From contig JBBPEB010000023.1 of NCBI GenBank assembly GCA_039096225.1, forward strand, positions 124,001 through 188,000: DNA of 64,000 nucleotides. Reading direction: 5' to 3'. The notes beneath the pieces are model-generated. The model ran no database searches. It was not told the DNA's origin and saw only the letters and a program-made list of their open reading frames with translations. Of the stretch, positions 47,550 through 62,095 are shown in pieces. Numbering within the stretch: position 1 is the stretch's first letter; every line of letters begins with the position of its first letter. This stretch comes from Blastocystis sp. Blastoise. Its lineage: Eukaryota; Sar; Bigyra; Opalinata; Blastocystidae. The position numbers and the translations under genes were made by a program.

Positions 47550-48563
47550 ATGAGTCGTTCTAGACATCATTCTTCAAGTCGACATTCTCCATCTAGATCT
47601 AGAAGACGATATAGACATCGATCTATATCTTCATCTTCATCTCGTAGTCGTTCTCGAAGTCCTTCTTATCGTTCTTATCATCGAAGAAATTATAGGTCAC
47701 TATCGTATGTTTTTTCAATATCTTTTGATCTTCTTCTTTTTGATTAATTTCTTGATTCTGCAATTCTAGTCGTCATTCAACTTCTAGAAGAGATATTTCT
47801 ATTCGTCATCGATCTATTTCGAAACCTAAAGAAGTGTATATCTTGTCTAATATATATATATATATTAAATCATAAAGTAAATAATTGAAAGAAATAATAA
47901 TCTAGCTAATCAACCTTCCTGAAATACATTGTACTAACTGTTTTTCATATCTACATCTACTATAGTGTTATCATTATTCTATATGTAATTTCACTTTAAT
48001 ACTCTATTTATATGTGTATTTTTTCTTTCTTTCATTTTTTTTTTTTAATTATTATTTAATAAACTATTTGTAATTATATTCTATAGTGAACCTAAAGTTA
48101 TTATTGAAAGAGTAAGTAAAACTGTTCAAACACCTATCGAATTCACAAAATCAATTGCACCCATTGTTGAAATAAAGTGTTTATTATATTATTTTATTAT
48201 TCTATTTATATATTTTTTTTTTTGTTTATCTATTTATTTTATTATTCTATTATTCTATTATTTTTTTTATTTATTTTATTATTATATTATTTTATTATTC
48301 TATTTATTATATATATATAAAGTGATTTGAATTTACAACATATAAAAGATAATGAAATAAGAAAACGAACTGAAGAAGAAATTGATAAAATAGTTAAAGA
48401 AAAAGTATATATATATTCTTTCTTTTTTTTATATATTTTCTGTTTTTAAATTTACTTATTCATTGAATATATATATATAGGTCAATGATTATTTAATATC
48501 ATTAGAATTCCGTGAGAAAGTTGAAGAACTTCGTAAAAGAGAATTTGGTAAAATGGAAGAAAA

Positions 48564-48605
<42 letters not shown>

Positions 48606-48965
48606 AATATTATATATTGGGTTTTGTTTAATAATAATATAACATTTTATAAAATAAATAGAATCATTGAGGAAGCTCGTAAGCGATTGGCTGAACGAAT
48701 TCTTGAAGATAAAAAGAGGGAAGAACAAGAACATGAAGAAGAAGAAAATCGTCGAAAATTATTAATTATACGTAGACAAAAAATAGAAGAAGAAAAACTA
48801 CAAAAAGAAGTCGAAGAAAATAAGTATAGCTTTATTATTCTTTTTATATATATATTTTTTTTTTATTATATATGTATTTATTTGTTTTTTTTTATATATT
48901 TATTTATTATATATGTATATATATTTATTTATTATATATATATATTTATTTATTTCTTTATTTAT

Positions 48966-48996
<31 letters not shown>

Positions 48997-49205
48997 AAAA
49001 ACGTCAGGATAGGTTTTTAGAGTTAAAACGAAAAGAAGAAGAACGATTAGAACAGGAATCATTACAAGTAAATATATATATATATATTATTATTATTATT
49101 ATATAAAAACTCTATCTATAGAATCAGAATCAAATAAATCATGCGAATGAACCAACGAAGAAACTCACAAAACGGGAACGAATCATTTTTTCACTTGGAA
49201 AATAA
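47550..49205 (+). CDS. ARGLU1: ARGLU1-like Arg/Glu-rich SR protein
   Basis: Starts at 47550 with an RS region (MSRSRHHSSSRHSPSRSRRR ... SSSRSRSRSPSYRSYHRRN). After introns it passes into a long Glu/Lys/Arg coiled coil: NEIRKRTEEEIDKIVKEK, VNDYLISLEFREKVEELRKR, IIEEARKRLAERILEDKKR, RQKIEEEKLQKEVEEN, KRQDRFLELKRKEEERLEQE. It ends with KLTKRERIIFSLGK, which parallels the SFSL C-terminus of ARGLU1. The architecture (RS half followed by Glu-rich half) fits ARGLU1, a modulator of splicing and transcription. Intron sizes differ widely, and most are TA or TTTAT repeats; the one from about 47850 to 48085 is the longest. Confidence 0.82.
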
Positions 49206-49978
49206 TACACTTATTCTATGAACAAACTTTCTTATTTTAATTTCTATATATATATATTAGCTTGTGTTATTTTTATTTCTATATAACCTATTCTATTCGC
49301 AAATCAATAAAATAAAAAAAAAAGATAATTAATTCTAAATAAAATTTTTTTTTTTAAAAATACAATTTTTTATTTACTTTATTTTATTCAAAAAAAAGAT
49401 AGAAAAATAATTTTTATATTCATTTTAAATCGTATAATTATTAAACAACCGTTTCAATAAAACTACATACATATTAATTTCACAATGACACATATCTTTT
49501 AGAAAAACAAGAAAATGATTCATATTTCAATAAATACCACTCGTCTCCTATTGCTTCCCTATATTAAAGACTAATTTCTAAAGCAAAATAAAAAATATAT
49601 CTTTTTCTAACAACATAAATCTAATTAATGAGGGACTAAAATAATATTGAATTATTTCAAAAATCGATTTACAACATTAATACTAAAAAACACGCTAATT
49701 TTATTAAATGAATGACAATTATCATCTCTGATAAAGATACTTTTTTCTCATACAAAATCATCAAGCAAATTACTGCAATTTTCTCTTCTATAGAAATTCA
49801 TATTACAAGTCTACACACACAAAAAAAACAATATATATAAAAATAATGCATACTCCAAAGAATAGAAACCGAACTTGTCTTTGCCATCCAATAAAAAACA
49901 ATAATAATCATGATTATTAAAAAAAGGAGTGACTGGAAAAAAATAAATTATAATTTTTCTATTCTATAAATAAAGAAT
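49206..49978. other. Intergenic
   Basis: About 770 bases with A/T homopolymers. No feature recognised; contains the presumed promoter of the Ser-rich gene. Confidence 0.4.
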
Positions 49979-51079
49979 ATGTCAAGGTCTTCTGGAAAAA
50001 ATCGAACGAAATCGACAAATAAATACTTTGAGCAACCTATGTATGTTACAGAAACAAGAGGTTCACAGAATTCAAACAAAACTAATTTCAAAACTCAAAA
50101 GAAACAGTCTGAAAATGTTTCTAATGATACATCAAGGCAATCTAAGAAACGAAATAATGAGAAAAACCAAATGATTAATTTGGATTCCAGCTACTCTGGC
50201 AGTTCTAATGGTTGTGAAACCAAATTTGATTATTCTATGTGTATATAATATATTACTGAATAAGTTTTATAAAGAGAATTCACGATAATAATATGTTTTA
50301 ATAAATAGTATCTAATTTTTTTTGATTTTTTTTCTATATAGTAAATGTATATAATTATGCTGCTCTCTATGCGTATTATGGATATGATTACAATACAAAA
50401 TATTATCAAAGTATGTTCGAAGTTATTATGAATCAATGCTTTATTTTATAAATAATTTATAGTGGTTTTTGATTTGTCAGAAGATGAAGATGAAGATGAT
50501 TATTCTAGTGAATATTATGATTCTACGATAAGTCCTTCTGAAGAGAGTTCAGTTTCATCATCTTCAAGCAAAAATGAATCTTCATATTCATTTCCTGAAA
50601 TTAACGATTGTTCTGTAATTCATACAAATAATTATGAAAATAATAATAATGAAAAAGATGATGATTTCTGGACTGAAGTATTTTTTTTTATTATTTTATT
50701 ATTTTATTATTTTATTATTTTATTATTTTATTATTTTATTATTTTATTATTTTATTATTTTATTATTTTATTATTTTATTATTTTATTATTTATTTTATT
50801 ATTATTTTATTATTTTATTATTTTATTATTTTATTATTTTATTATTTTATTATTTATTATTTTATTGTTTTATTATTTTATTATTTTATTATTTTATTTT
50901 TTTATTATTATCAATAGATTCATTAATCATTAAAATAAGCATCTATATATATATATATATAGGAAGATGAGAATGAATTAAATAAAGTATTAAATGAGAC
51001 ATATGAAAATACGAATAAAACACTTGAAAATCATTATTTATCCTATATTTCACAACAAAAAAAGAAATTTCTATATTAA
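49979..51079 (+). CDS. Acidic Ser/Asn-rich protein, unknown
   Basis: Four exons, the last ending in a TAA at 51077-51079. Exon 1 (MSRSSGKNRTKSTNKYFEQP...) is basic and polar. A short exon encodes NVYNYAALYAYYGYDYNTKYY, and the third reads MVFDLSEDEDEDDYSSEYYD with a Ser run and ends DDDFWTE. The last reads EDENELNKVLNETYENTNKT and ends YISQQKKKFLY. The acidic-to-Ser stretch (EDEDEDD, SSVSSSSS) looks like a casein kinase target region. I recognise no family. The third intron is built of TTATTTTATTA repeats. Confidence 0.7.
50683..50915 (+). repeat. (TTATTTTATTA)-type repeat intron
   Basis: About 230 nt of TTATT/TTTTATT units with a 10-nt dominant period. It fills most of the intron between the exons ending DDDFWTE and starting EDENELNK. 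Confidence 0.8.
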
Positions 51080-52317
51080 TTAATTGGATTATATATATGT
51101 ATTATTCTTTTTTTAATGTATTGCTCACAATTACTTTTTCAATTTTTTATATTTATTTTTATTTTTAATATTATTCATTATAACATTTTTCTCTTTCTTC
51201 TTCTTCTTCTTCTTCTGATGGTATATATACATATATATATAATATCATTTCACATTGGGTTAATTTTCTTGTTATAATTAAATTTTTCTTTTTTTTTATT
51301 TATTTATTTAGTATACTGTATTTTATTTCTATATATAAAAGTATATATTTGCTTTTTATGATTATTCATACTCTAAAAATCATTTATATACTTTTATATA
51401 TATATTTTTATATATAACCTTATTGATTGAATAGTCTTCTAAAAATATCATGGATCATTATTTATATCAATCTAATCATAAAATATTTTTCAAATTTCAA
51501 TATTCTTTCTTCTCTCTTTTCTTCTTATTCATTTGAATCTATCTCATTATTTGGTTATATTCATTCTATTCTTATTAAAATATATATTATCTTGAATCTT
51601 TATTTTTCTTCTTCTTCTTCTTTTTATGTTTATTTCTTAGTTGTTTTGGTGTATAATTATATATATTTTTTTGTTTCGTCTAAATAATACTTTTATACAA
51701 AAATTTCATATATATAACAAATATATATATATTTGTTCTTATTACTGAATAAACTATATTTCAGTTCTTACACTTTATATATAATAAAATAATGCCAAAA
51801 ATTTCTAATAATAACTGAATAAATATATTTTTGAAGTGTAAAGAAATGTTTAAAAAAAATTGAAATGCAAAAATATTGAGCATTAAAAAATATTTAAAAA
51901 ATATTTAAAAAATATTTAAAAAAATATTTAAAAAATATTTAAAAAAATATAATAAAGGTGAATATAAATATATATATAATATAAATAACCAAAAAAAAAC
52001 AATGAATGAATCATAATTTTATCTTTTCTATTTGATGAAATAAATAGAAAACCAAAATAAAAAAAATTGAGTGAAAAATTGTTAAATGAAGCAAGAAAAA
52101 TAAGAATGTCAAAAAAAAAAAAGTATTTTATTAATATAAAGATTTGCGATAAATGCATTTAATTAAAAATAAATGAATTTAAAATATAAAGTACAAATGA
52201 ATAATAATAAAATAAAAGTAGAAAATAGAAAAAAGAGAGAGAGAAATATTTAAAGAGAGCGAGAGAGAGAAAGAGAGAGAGAATGAGAAAGTTAGCAAAT
52301 AAATATATATTTACCAT

Positions 52318-52375
<58 letters not shown>

Positions 52376-52864
52376 TAGTTATTATACATAACAATAATGA
52401 CTGTTACAAATATATAAATATATGAATAAAAAATAATAATCAATAAAAATTTATATATATTAACTATATATATATATACCTCAATATAAACACATTTAAA
52501 ATAAGTTAAAAATATCTGAAAATTTAAAAAAAATATATATATAGAGAATATTTTACTAAAAACAAAATTTAAAATTTAAAAAAATATTATAAAAAAAAAT
52601 ATTATTATATATAGAACTATATCATGGAAAAACTTTAAATATATAATTGTTTTATATACATTTGAATATAAATAATTATAAAATAGAATATAGATAGAAT
52701 ATATAATAAATATTATTATAGATGAAGAGAAGATTAAAAAAAAAGATATATATAATATGCTACAAATATATACAATAAAAAATATATATATAATAATAAT
52801 AAAATATATATATATAATATACTAAATAATTTACGATTAAAAATAAAAAAAAAAAAAGAATAAA
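51080..52864. other. Intergenic, ~1.8 kb, repeat-rich
   Basis: Holds several simple repeats: six AAAAAATATTT units at about 51889-51950, a GA-rich stretch (GAGAGAGA) at about 52233-52283, and a (TA)n run at 52321-52371. Hydrophobic frames (for example 51427-51687, plus) have no supporting structure. Both flanking genes end here (convergent). Confidence 0.5.
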
Positions 52865-54058
52865 TTAATGTTCTTCCATAAGTATATATGTGGAATCTAA
52901 ATACATTCCTCGATCTTTTCGTTTATTTCTTCGTTGTATACGTTTTTTATATTTCATATAATAGACAATACATATAATAATCACAAGTATAATAAATATT
53001 ATTAATATATAATAAATAGGATCTAAAGAAATAGTTAAAGTAGGATTATATTGTTGTATATTAATTTCATTAGAATCAGTATATATAGAAGAATTATCAT
53101 ATATATAGATATTATTATAATTTAAATCTGATTTAAAAGTATCTTTTAAATAAGGTATAATAAAACTAATAAAATTATTGATATCTATATATTTAATTCT
53201 ACTTCTTAACCTATATTTTGTGGATAGTTTATTATTAATAAGAATATTCTCGAAAGATAATATATATATATCATAAATAGTAAAATAACTATAAGTAATT
53301 GAAGAATAAAAAGAAAATAAAAAATGATAAAAAATATCTGGAGTAATTGAGGATATATTACTATTGGTTATATATATAGGAATATCAATAAATACAAAAG
53401 ATTCAGTTAATAAATTAATAGTAGAATAAGCATTACATAAGGATACTTCTTCATCTCTCCATTCACCAATAGAATTGATCAAATTAGCATAACAATAACG
53501 TCTTTTAACAGAAAGATTTGAATGATCACAAAATACATAAGCATAATTATGCGTTGGTGTCGTTGGCCAATCATTATCCTTATAACAAATTGGTTCTCCA
53601 ATAGAAATAGTAATATTAACTTTATAATTTCCACTGGCATTAGATCCAGTAATAGTAAATAATGTTTTAGTAAATAATATTAAACATCTACCACTTAATG
53701 TACCTGTTTCACTTGAAAAGAAAAGACCTGAATTTGTAGGTATTTTTGGAGCAATATTATAATATTCAACAAAAGTAGATGTTTCTGATTTTAATAAAAT
53801 TGTTTGATTCAATACTAAATCGATATTTACCATTGAATAATAAAAAACAGGAGGTTTATAGGTACAATTATCAATAATTGAATCCCATTCAGGATAAACA
53901 CTATTTTTACAATAACGTATTCTAGAACCTTCTTTTGTAGAAGTTAAACAAGGTAAAGAATAAAAATGACCTTTGATTGTTTCTTTCCAATCTCCATCAT
54001 CAAAACAAACAAGTGAGATCGATTTCATTAATATATTTATACGAACTAAATTAATAGA

Positions 54059-54096
<38 letters not shown>

Positions 54097-57000
54097 CATC
54101 ATTATTATCATTTTCTAATAATTGAGTTGATGAAGATGATGATGAAGAATATTCTGATGATTCTTTATTGATTTCAAATGCAGATGATTTAGTAAAACTA
54201 TTATTCTTTTGATAATATCCAAAAATAAAGAATGTTGTTAAATTAAATATTGTTAATGGTGTTCCATAAATATGTCCATTTTGTTCATCTATAGATAATC
54301 CTTGAGGAAGAGCTGGAAATGAAGTAAAATTAGAAATAGTATATATAGAAATAGGATAATAATCAATAATAGATTGTTTATAATTCATAGTTATTTGTTG
54401 AGTATTATAATAAAATAAAGGTGAATTATAATAACAATTATCTATAGGTTCATCCCATTGTGATTCTTCAAAACAATATCTTTCTCTATATCCCTTCATT
54501 AATGCATTATTACAAGGTAAATAAGCATAACTATTCGATATTGTATTAGGCCATTCTTTGTCTGTTTCACAATAGCCTGTGGATCTTATAATACGAACTT
54601 GAACTGATGAACCTGGATAAACAATAGATGTAGACGCCGATATAGTATAAGTTATATCTGAATATATTATACTATCGTTCATGGCTTTTATTGTACTATT
54701 CTTATTATATGTATCATTATTTAATAAATTATTATCTTTATCATTATTTAATAAATTATTATTTTTATCATCATTTAATATATTATTATATTTATCATTA
54801 TTTAATATATTATTATATTTATTATTTAATATATTATTATATTTATTATTTAATATATTATTATATTTATTATTATTTAATAAATTACTATTTTTATCAT
54901 TATTTAATATATTATTATCTTTATCATTATTTAATATATTATTATTTTTATCATTATTTAATATATTATTATTTTTATCATTATTTAATATATTATTATG
55001 AATACTCTTATTATTTATATTATTATAATATTGATTATTATTATTATGTTTAGGATAATCCGATTGTGATTGTATTACACCTGTTAATGGATTAAAACTA
55101 AGTTGTTGATATTCGGGATTTGGAGTAATAGTAAGAGATATAGATTGTCCTGTTAATATAGAGGGTCTTATAAGAATATCTTCAAATGGACTATATACAT
55201 ATATATTAAATTCATATTCTATATGAACAAAAGAAGAGATATCGATACAATTGGTAGAAACATTATTCCATTCAGGAGGATTTGTGTTTTGACATACACG
55301 TGTTATAGAACCATAGAAAGAGTCCTTACAAGATAAAGTTGCTGTATTTCCCGCGGGAGTAATTGGCCATTCACCATCTTCATCACAATAATCATGAAGT
55401 GTAGTATTATAGACATATAACATAAATGTATAATTCATAGTACTTAACGAAGTAGTTGCTTGTATAATATGTTCAGTAGGAAGTTGTGTTTCTATGGGTA
55501 TACCTGACAGAATTCCTGAGGTTTCATCTAGATGAATTCCCGCGGGGAATGGAGGAGTTACAGTATAACGAATAGATATAGTATCAACATAAGGATAATG
55601 AATATCCATCATAATATTCACGGGAATATGCATATATTGATTTGTAATATTATAATAAAATAATTTTAAATATGTTGGATAACAATCTTTTAGATTATAT
55701 TCCGTAAAAATACCATTAATACATTGTTTATATTTATATCCATTAAATAGGTGACTACAAGTATCAAAATAATATTCTCCATTATTTACAATAATAGATT
55801 CATTTTTATTATTTATATGTATACAATAATTTGTTATTGATTTTGAATAAAATGATAATTCTGATAATTCAAATCGTTTTAATCGACAATGAGGATCTTC
55901 AGGAGATATTCCTTTTAATATAGAAGAAGTAGAAATAATTATTGAATTATTATACTTATTATTATACTTATTATTATACTTATTATTATATTTATTATTA
56001 TATTTATTATTATTATTATTAACAACATCATTATAATCTAAATTCTTTGAAGAATAGAATAATGAATTTTGATCTTTAGATAATAATAAATCTGTCATAT
56101 TATTAATAATTTCTGGAGAATCTAAAAAACGAAATTGATATATAGAATAAGATTTCGTATTTTGAAATGAGAAATCTAGTTGTTGATAATCATATTCAAA
56201 TATTGCACCATTAACAGTATGTAATAATTCCCAATTATCTTCATCATTATTACTACCATATAATGACCATAAAACAGGTCTATAGGAATCACAACCATTA
56301 CTTATAGTTAAAGAATAACTGTTTATATACTCAGATCGATCTTTAAATATATAATTTATATATAAATTTTCATATCTATAGACACTCCATTTTGTATATA
56401 TATTATTATCAAATAAATTCTTATACGAATAATTGATATCACCTGTATATTGTGTCTCTCCATAACCACGGGAATTCATATTAATATTATGATATATACA
56501 ATTTATTTTCATATCAAAAATGGATTGTATACTATTATTAGGTCCTCTATGAAATTCTAATGCTAAAAATAATGTATTTCCATAAATAAATAAATTATCC
56601 ATAAATTGAAAATTAATACTACCGCCAATATTTTTTGGTATAGTATAACTTTCTATAGCTTCAGTTGTACTATATATTTTATTATTATTAGGCATGTTAT
56701 ATCTATATATTTCTTTCCCATTAATATACATTAATATACCTCCTGTTAGATTAAATGAATATTCATATAATACTAATGATGTTGGTAGAGTAAATATATA
56801 ATTAGTAACATAATAATATGTAATACCAATAGGGTGAGTTATTAAAGATTTTATATTCTGTTTCCAATTATTATTTGGTATATTTTTATATGTTTTCCAA
56901 GAATCATCAATTGTAGGTGAATCTAAATTATATAAATATATCCATTGTGTATTAATAGGGAAAGATAACCGTGGGAAATAAATAGGTATATATTTATTAA

Positions 57001-60000
57001 TAGGCATATATTTACAATTGAAAGTATCCATAATATTATTATCAACATTTAAAGAAAAAACAGAAGATCCCCACGGGAAATCCACAGAATTTTGAAATTG
57101 AATACGAAAATCAATTTGTCTCATGCATGTATATATACTATATTTTTCATATGGCATAAAATGAGAAGATGTATAAAGCATAGTAGAATCTGATTTATAT
57201 AAAAATAATACTTTATTTCCATCATAATAAGGACTTTCAGTATATAATTCATATTGTAGTAAAGTATTTGGATATATACATGATTCAATAATTAATTGAA
57301 TAGAACCAGTTTTTAAAACATCATTAGAAGTAGATGTTAATTTATAATTAATACTATAGGTACCTTCTTCTTCAGGAGATCCCTCAATAACCGCGGTTAA
57401 AGGGTTAATTTTAAGACCTTTTGGAAGAGTTGTATAACTAATCGAGACTCTCTTAAAATCAGAAATAGGAATAATAATCACGGGGAAAAACAAAAAGAAA
57501 TGATATATTGTATATGGATATAATTGATTATCATTAGAAACAGCCATAGAAGATAGTGTAGTAAATAATTCTATTTGTGATAATTCTATATAAGAAAGAG
57601 AAGAAGAAGTAGAAGATTTAAAATGTGTATTATTATTATTATTGATATTATTTTGTATATTATTATTATTATTATTGTTATTATTATTAATATTCATATA
57701 TGTAGATATAGTATTTTTATTAATATCAATAATGGGATTAATAGGATTATCTACTTCTGTAGGTGTGAAAAAGAAGAATAAATAAGTATTAAATATTTCT
57801 TTATGTTGATAAGTTAAAAAGCATTTCTTTTCATTTAATCCTTTAAATTGAATATAATATCTCATATCTAATAAAATACAATATTTATTAATTGTTTCAC
57901 TTATATATAAAATATTAGTATAGTCCATTGAATCTGTATATATTATGTGTTTAATAAGACTATCACAACCATAAAAATACCAATGTTTTGGACTTGAAAG
58001 AAGAGAATGACGATTATTAATTATACAATATTGATTCACTATTTCATAATGATATATAGATTTATAAGATACAAACAATAGATTATATTGTGAATAATAT
58101 TCATAATCTTCTGGAAAAGAAAAAGAAGCAAATGAAGTACTATTATTATTATTATTATCATTATACTTATTATTATTATTATCATTATTATTATACTTAT
58201 TATTATCATTATTATTATACTTATTTTCCTTTGAATAAGATACATAATTTTGATTATATTCTGTTTTATTTCGTATAGAATCATATATATCCATCTTATT
58301 TTTAATAGTGTTTATTGTCATATTTATTGTATAATCATTAGAATAATCATTATTAGTTAATAATTCTGTTATATTCCCATAAATATCTTGACTTATCATG
58401 GAGATAGATCGACTAGCTAAAAGATTATTCATAATAAATCTTAATGTTGCTGAAAATGTCACAATAAATGGAAATTTGATTGTATCCGGATAATTTACAT
58501 TAATAGCAAGTATATGATTAGAATTCCTTATAAATGTATTCTTTAACACTAATTGATGAACAATAGATTGTGTGTAATTAATTGATGAATCAGAAGTAAT
58601 AGGATATTGTGATGAATATAATGTATTATTATCTAAATATACAATAATAGAAGGTGGTGCATAAAATATATATTCAATTATATCTGAATATATAGTATCT
58701 ACAGTAAATGATAATCGATAATATTGTTTAGAAGACATTGTATATAGAGTAGAAATACCATAATTCATTATTGTATTTGTATTTACTAATAATGATGAAA
58801 TTGTCATATTATTATTATTATTATCTTTATTATTATTTTCATTATTATCTTCATTATCAATATTATTACCAACATTATTATATTTATCATCTTTATTACC
58901 ATTTTTATTATCAATATTATTATCAATATTATTATATTCTTTATTATCAACTAAATAACAAGGAATCCAAGAAGAAGATGGAATATAATCAGGGGAATAC
59001 CAAGGTTCTAAATATAAATCTTTATTTATATTTTGTTTTTTATTAATATCTTCTTTATTAGTATATACATTTTCACATAACATACGTGAATCAAAAATAG
59101 GTATAATATAATATAAACTAATTTGAGATGTAGAAGAAAAATCATAATGTAAAGAATTATTATATATAAGAAAAGAATAGTAAGGTTGTATAATAGTAAG
59201 AGATAAAGAAGAAGATGAAGACCATTTTTCTGTTTTATTATTATATAATTGAATTGAATAAATATTATTCGATAAATGTAAATAAGTAGATATCGTAGAA
59301 TTATTATTTAATTTATTTTGATATATATTATTACCAGAAGAGTCAAGAATACGTATATATTCAGAATTATTATTAGTAATCATACTTGAGCTTTCTAAGT
59401 GTATATTAATATATTTATTAGAATCGAATATATTGACAATAAATCGAAGGTTACACTTTAATAAATATCCAGTTATATAATCAACAGCATATACAGTAAT
59501 AAGTGTATCTAATGGTTGACTTAGAATTCCCGTGATTATTCCTGTAGAGTTTTGAATATGAACTGTATTAAAGAATAGATTTGTAGATAGAATATGAAAA
59601 TTAAATAAATTTGATTGTATTGGTGTAATATTAGTTATAGGTTCATTTATATTAATAGTATATGTATTAGAAGGATAAGAAAAAGTAGAGTTATTAGAGA
59701 TATAAATGGGATATTCAGATTGATATGTATTGAATGATACTGATAATAATGTAGAAAATAATAGATTAGATATATTTGGATACATAGAATATAAAATTGG
59801 ATTATAAATAGAAGAAGAAGTATATGTAGTATTTATAGGATTTATAGAAATAAAATTATTATTTTTATTATTTAAATTTCTATCATTATTTTTATTTATA
59901 TCGTTATCTTTATTTATATCATTATTTTTGTCTATATTTCCATGATATAAAGAATGACTGACTGTTAATATTAATTGACATTTATATATAATAAATAAAT

Positions 60001-62095
60001 AATAGCCATTGGTTATTGTACTATTATAATAAGGATTGCTAATAGAAATATGATTTAGAAAAGAATTCGATCGACTTGATGAATAATGAGAATAATTCCC
60101 ATAATTATCTATAGTTGGAGGAGTCATATTCCCGTGTTTATTTAGATAAAAATAAAGATTAGCAATAGAAGATTGATTTAATGAAATCATATGTATATAA
60201 TGATCAGGATCAATAAATGAAGAAAGAGATATAGAAGAAGGAAGAATAAAGAATTGAGTAAAAGACCGAATAAATGTAGACCATAGATTAGGAATATAAT
60301 ATGTTGATGTTATAAGATAAGAATAGGTAACTGTAGAATTCATTTCATTCTCTATTATAGTACAAGATGATAAATTCATTGTAGATCCCAGATTTTTATA
60401 CATTTCATATGGTTCACTTAAAGATTCTGAATATATAGTATTTGATAGTGGTTTATATGAATTATGTTTATATAGAATAGTATTCTTTGATAATGATGAT
60501 GTTAATAATAATGATGAATTTGAAGAAGAAGAAGAAGAAGAAGAAGAAGAAGATAATGATATATTTTTAGAAGAAGAAGAAGAAGAAGATATATTTGTAG
60601 AAGAAGATATATTTGTAGAAGAAGATATATTTGTAGAAGAAGAATGTGAAGATAATAAGGATAATGATTCATTTTGTATTTTAGTATATGAATTATATAC
60701 AGATAACATTTCATTAGGATTTGATAAAGTAATATTTGAATTCATAATAGTAAAAGAATGTGAGATAGGTGAAGAACTTAGATATAAAGAAATAGAAAGA
60801 GGAGGAGATTCTATAATATATTCTTTATTTACTTTTATTTTTATAGATATACAGAATTGTCTATTTAAATTATTCTTATTTGTATATATAGTTCCTGGAA
60901 TTATATAATCATCAAATGATCCTGGAAGAATTAATTTATATATATATAAAGAATCTCCTATATATTCAATATCAGAATTTTGTATATCTACTAGAATTCC
61001 ATTTATATATACATTCTCTATAATACCTTTATATACATGTATATAAAAAATAAAATAATGAAATAAATAATCAGCAGAAGATAATTCGATTGATTTTCGA
61101 TAATAATAAAAAGAATCCATACGATCTTCTTTTAGTTTTATATTTCTATATGAATAGGTATTGTTTACGTAAGAAGAAGAAGAAAAAGAAGAAAAGTTAT
61201 TATTATTAGAAGAAGAAAAATTATTTGGGAAATTAAAATTAGAAGAATTTGAAGAATTAGAATTTAAATTAGAAGAAGAATTAGAATTCACATAAGAATT
61301 AAAATTATAAGAAGAATTAAAATTAAAATTTAAAGTAGAAAATTGATTTGTAGTTGTTACATATCGAGTATAAAAAGTATCTATATATATATTATTAACT
61401 GAATTCCATGTATTATCCTTATAGGAAATAGTATTCCAATCAGATCCAATAATTGTTCCTGATTGGTCATCTTCATTATATTTAATAGAATCAAAATAAT
61501 GATCATATGAAGATACTATACAAAATATATATATATATATATCTTATACATTATTATAATAAATAGTATTATTTATTATTCTGTTATTAACAATTATTAT
61601 TTTTTTATAAATTATAAATATGTATATATACAATCAACAATCCATTCAGCTCGTTTTTGGATATCTTTACGAAATAATAACTGAATTAAACCAATTTGTA
61701 TCAAAGTTGTCGTTCCAACAGAAAAATCCATATTTCTACTATATTGAAAATATTTGTTTATTATTTAAAAAAATTAAAAACGTATAAAAAAATAAAAACC
61801 ATACATAAAGTTGATTTCAATTGAATAACGACTCAGAGAAAGACAATAATCAGACTTCAGGTTATCATTATATATCGGTTTGATCCACCTTTTATAATAA
61901 TTTGATTCTATTTGATACCATTCAAACACATGAATTGTTTCATAAACACTCTTTTCATTCGAATAATAGATAGATACCAATTTTTCAGTCTCAGTTAGAC
62001 ATTGGCACTCTCCAACTATATGAAATAAAAGAAAAACATACTATGAAAATACATGTTAAGAAAAGTAACAATAAAATAAAGATCATATGACTCAT
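52865..62095 (-). CDS. Giant secreted type I membrane protein with CCP/HRM-like and putative Ig modules
   Basis: Roughly 3,000 residues. The true start is 62095 in a small first exon encoding a signal peptide (MSHMIFILLLLFLT), joined through two more short exons (LTETEKLVSIYYSNEKS ... and MDFSVGTTTLIQIGLIQLL ...) to one giant exon ending at 52865. The ectodomain has Ser/Asn runs, a discoidin (F5/8C)-like region near 56120-56460 (NNIYTKWSVYRYENLYINYI, YRPVLWSLYGSNNDEDNW), several putative Ig (He_PIG) motifs (PKGLKINPLTAVIEGSPEEE; PAGIHLDETSGILSGIP; PQGLSIDEQNGHIYGTP), and four Cys modules of the form C-x2-DG-x-W...C...R-x-C...W...C (about 55260-55395, 54430-54590, 53870-54010, 53450-53590). 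A transmembrane segment (ILIIFIILVIIICIVYYM) and a short basic tail ending LMEEH close it. It is likely a surface adhesion or receptor-like protein. Confidence 0.82.
54715..55005 (-). repeat. Coding VNTR: (NILNNDKN)n
   Basis: A 24-30 nt unit, in protein NNILNNDKYN or a variant, is repeated about ten times in frame inside the giant ectodomain between two putative Ig motifs. Copy-to-copy changes keep the frame, as expected of a length-variable surface-protein spacer. Confidence 0.8.

Noticed and set aside
51427-51687. 86-codon hydrophobic frame
   Set aside because: Composition is that of AT-rich non-coding sequence; no start context, splice sites or domain.
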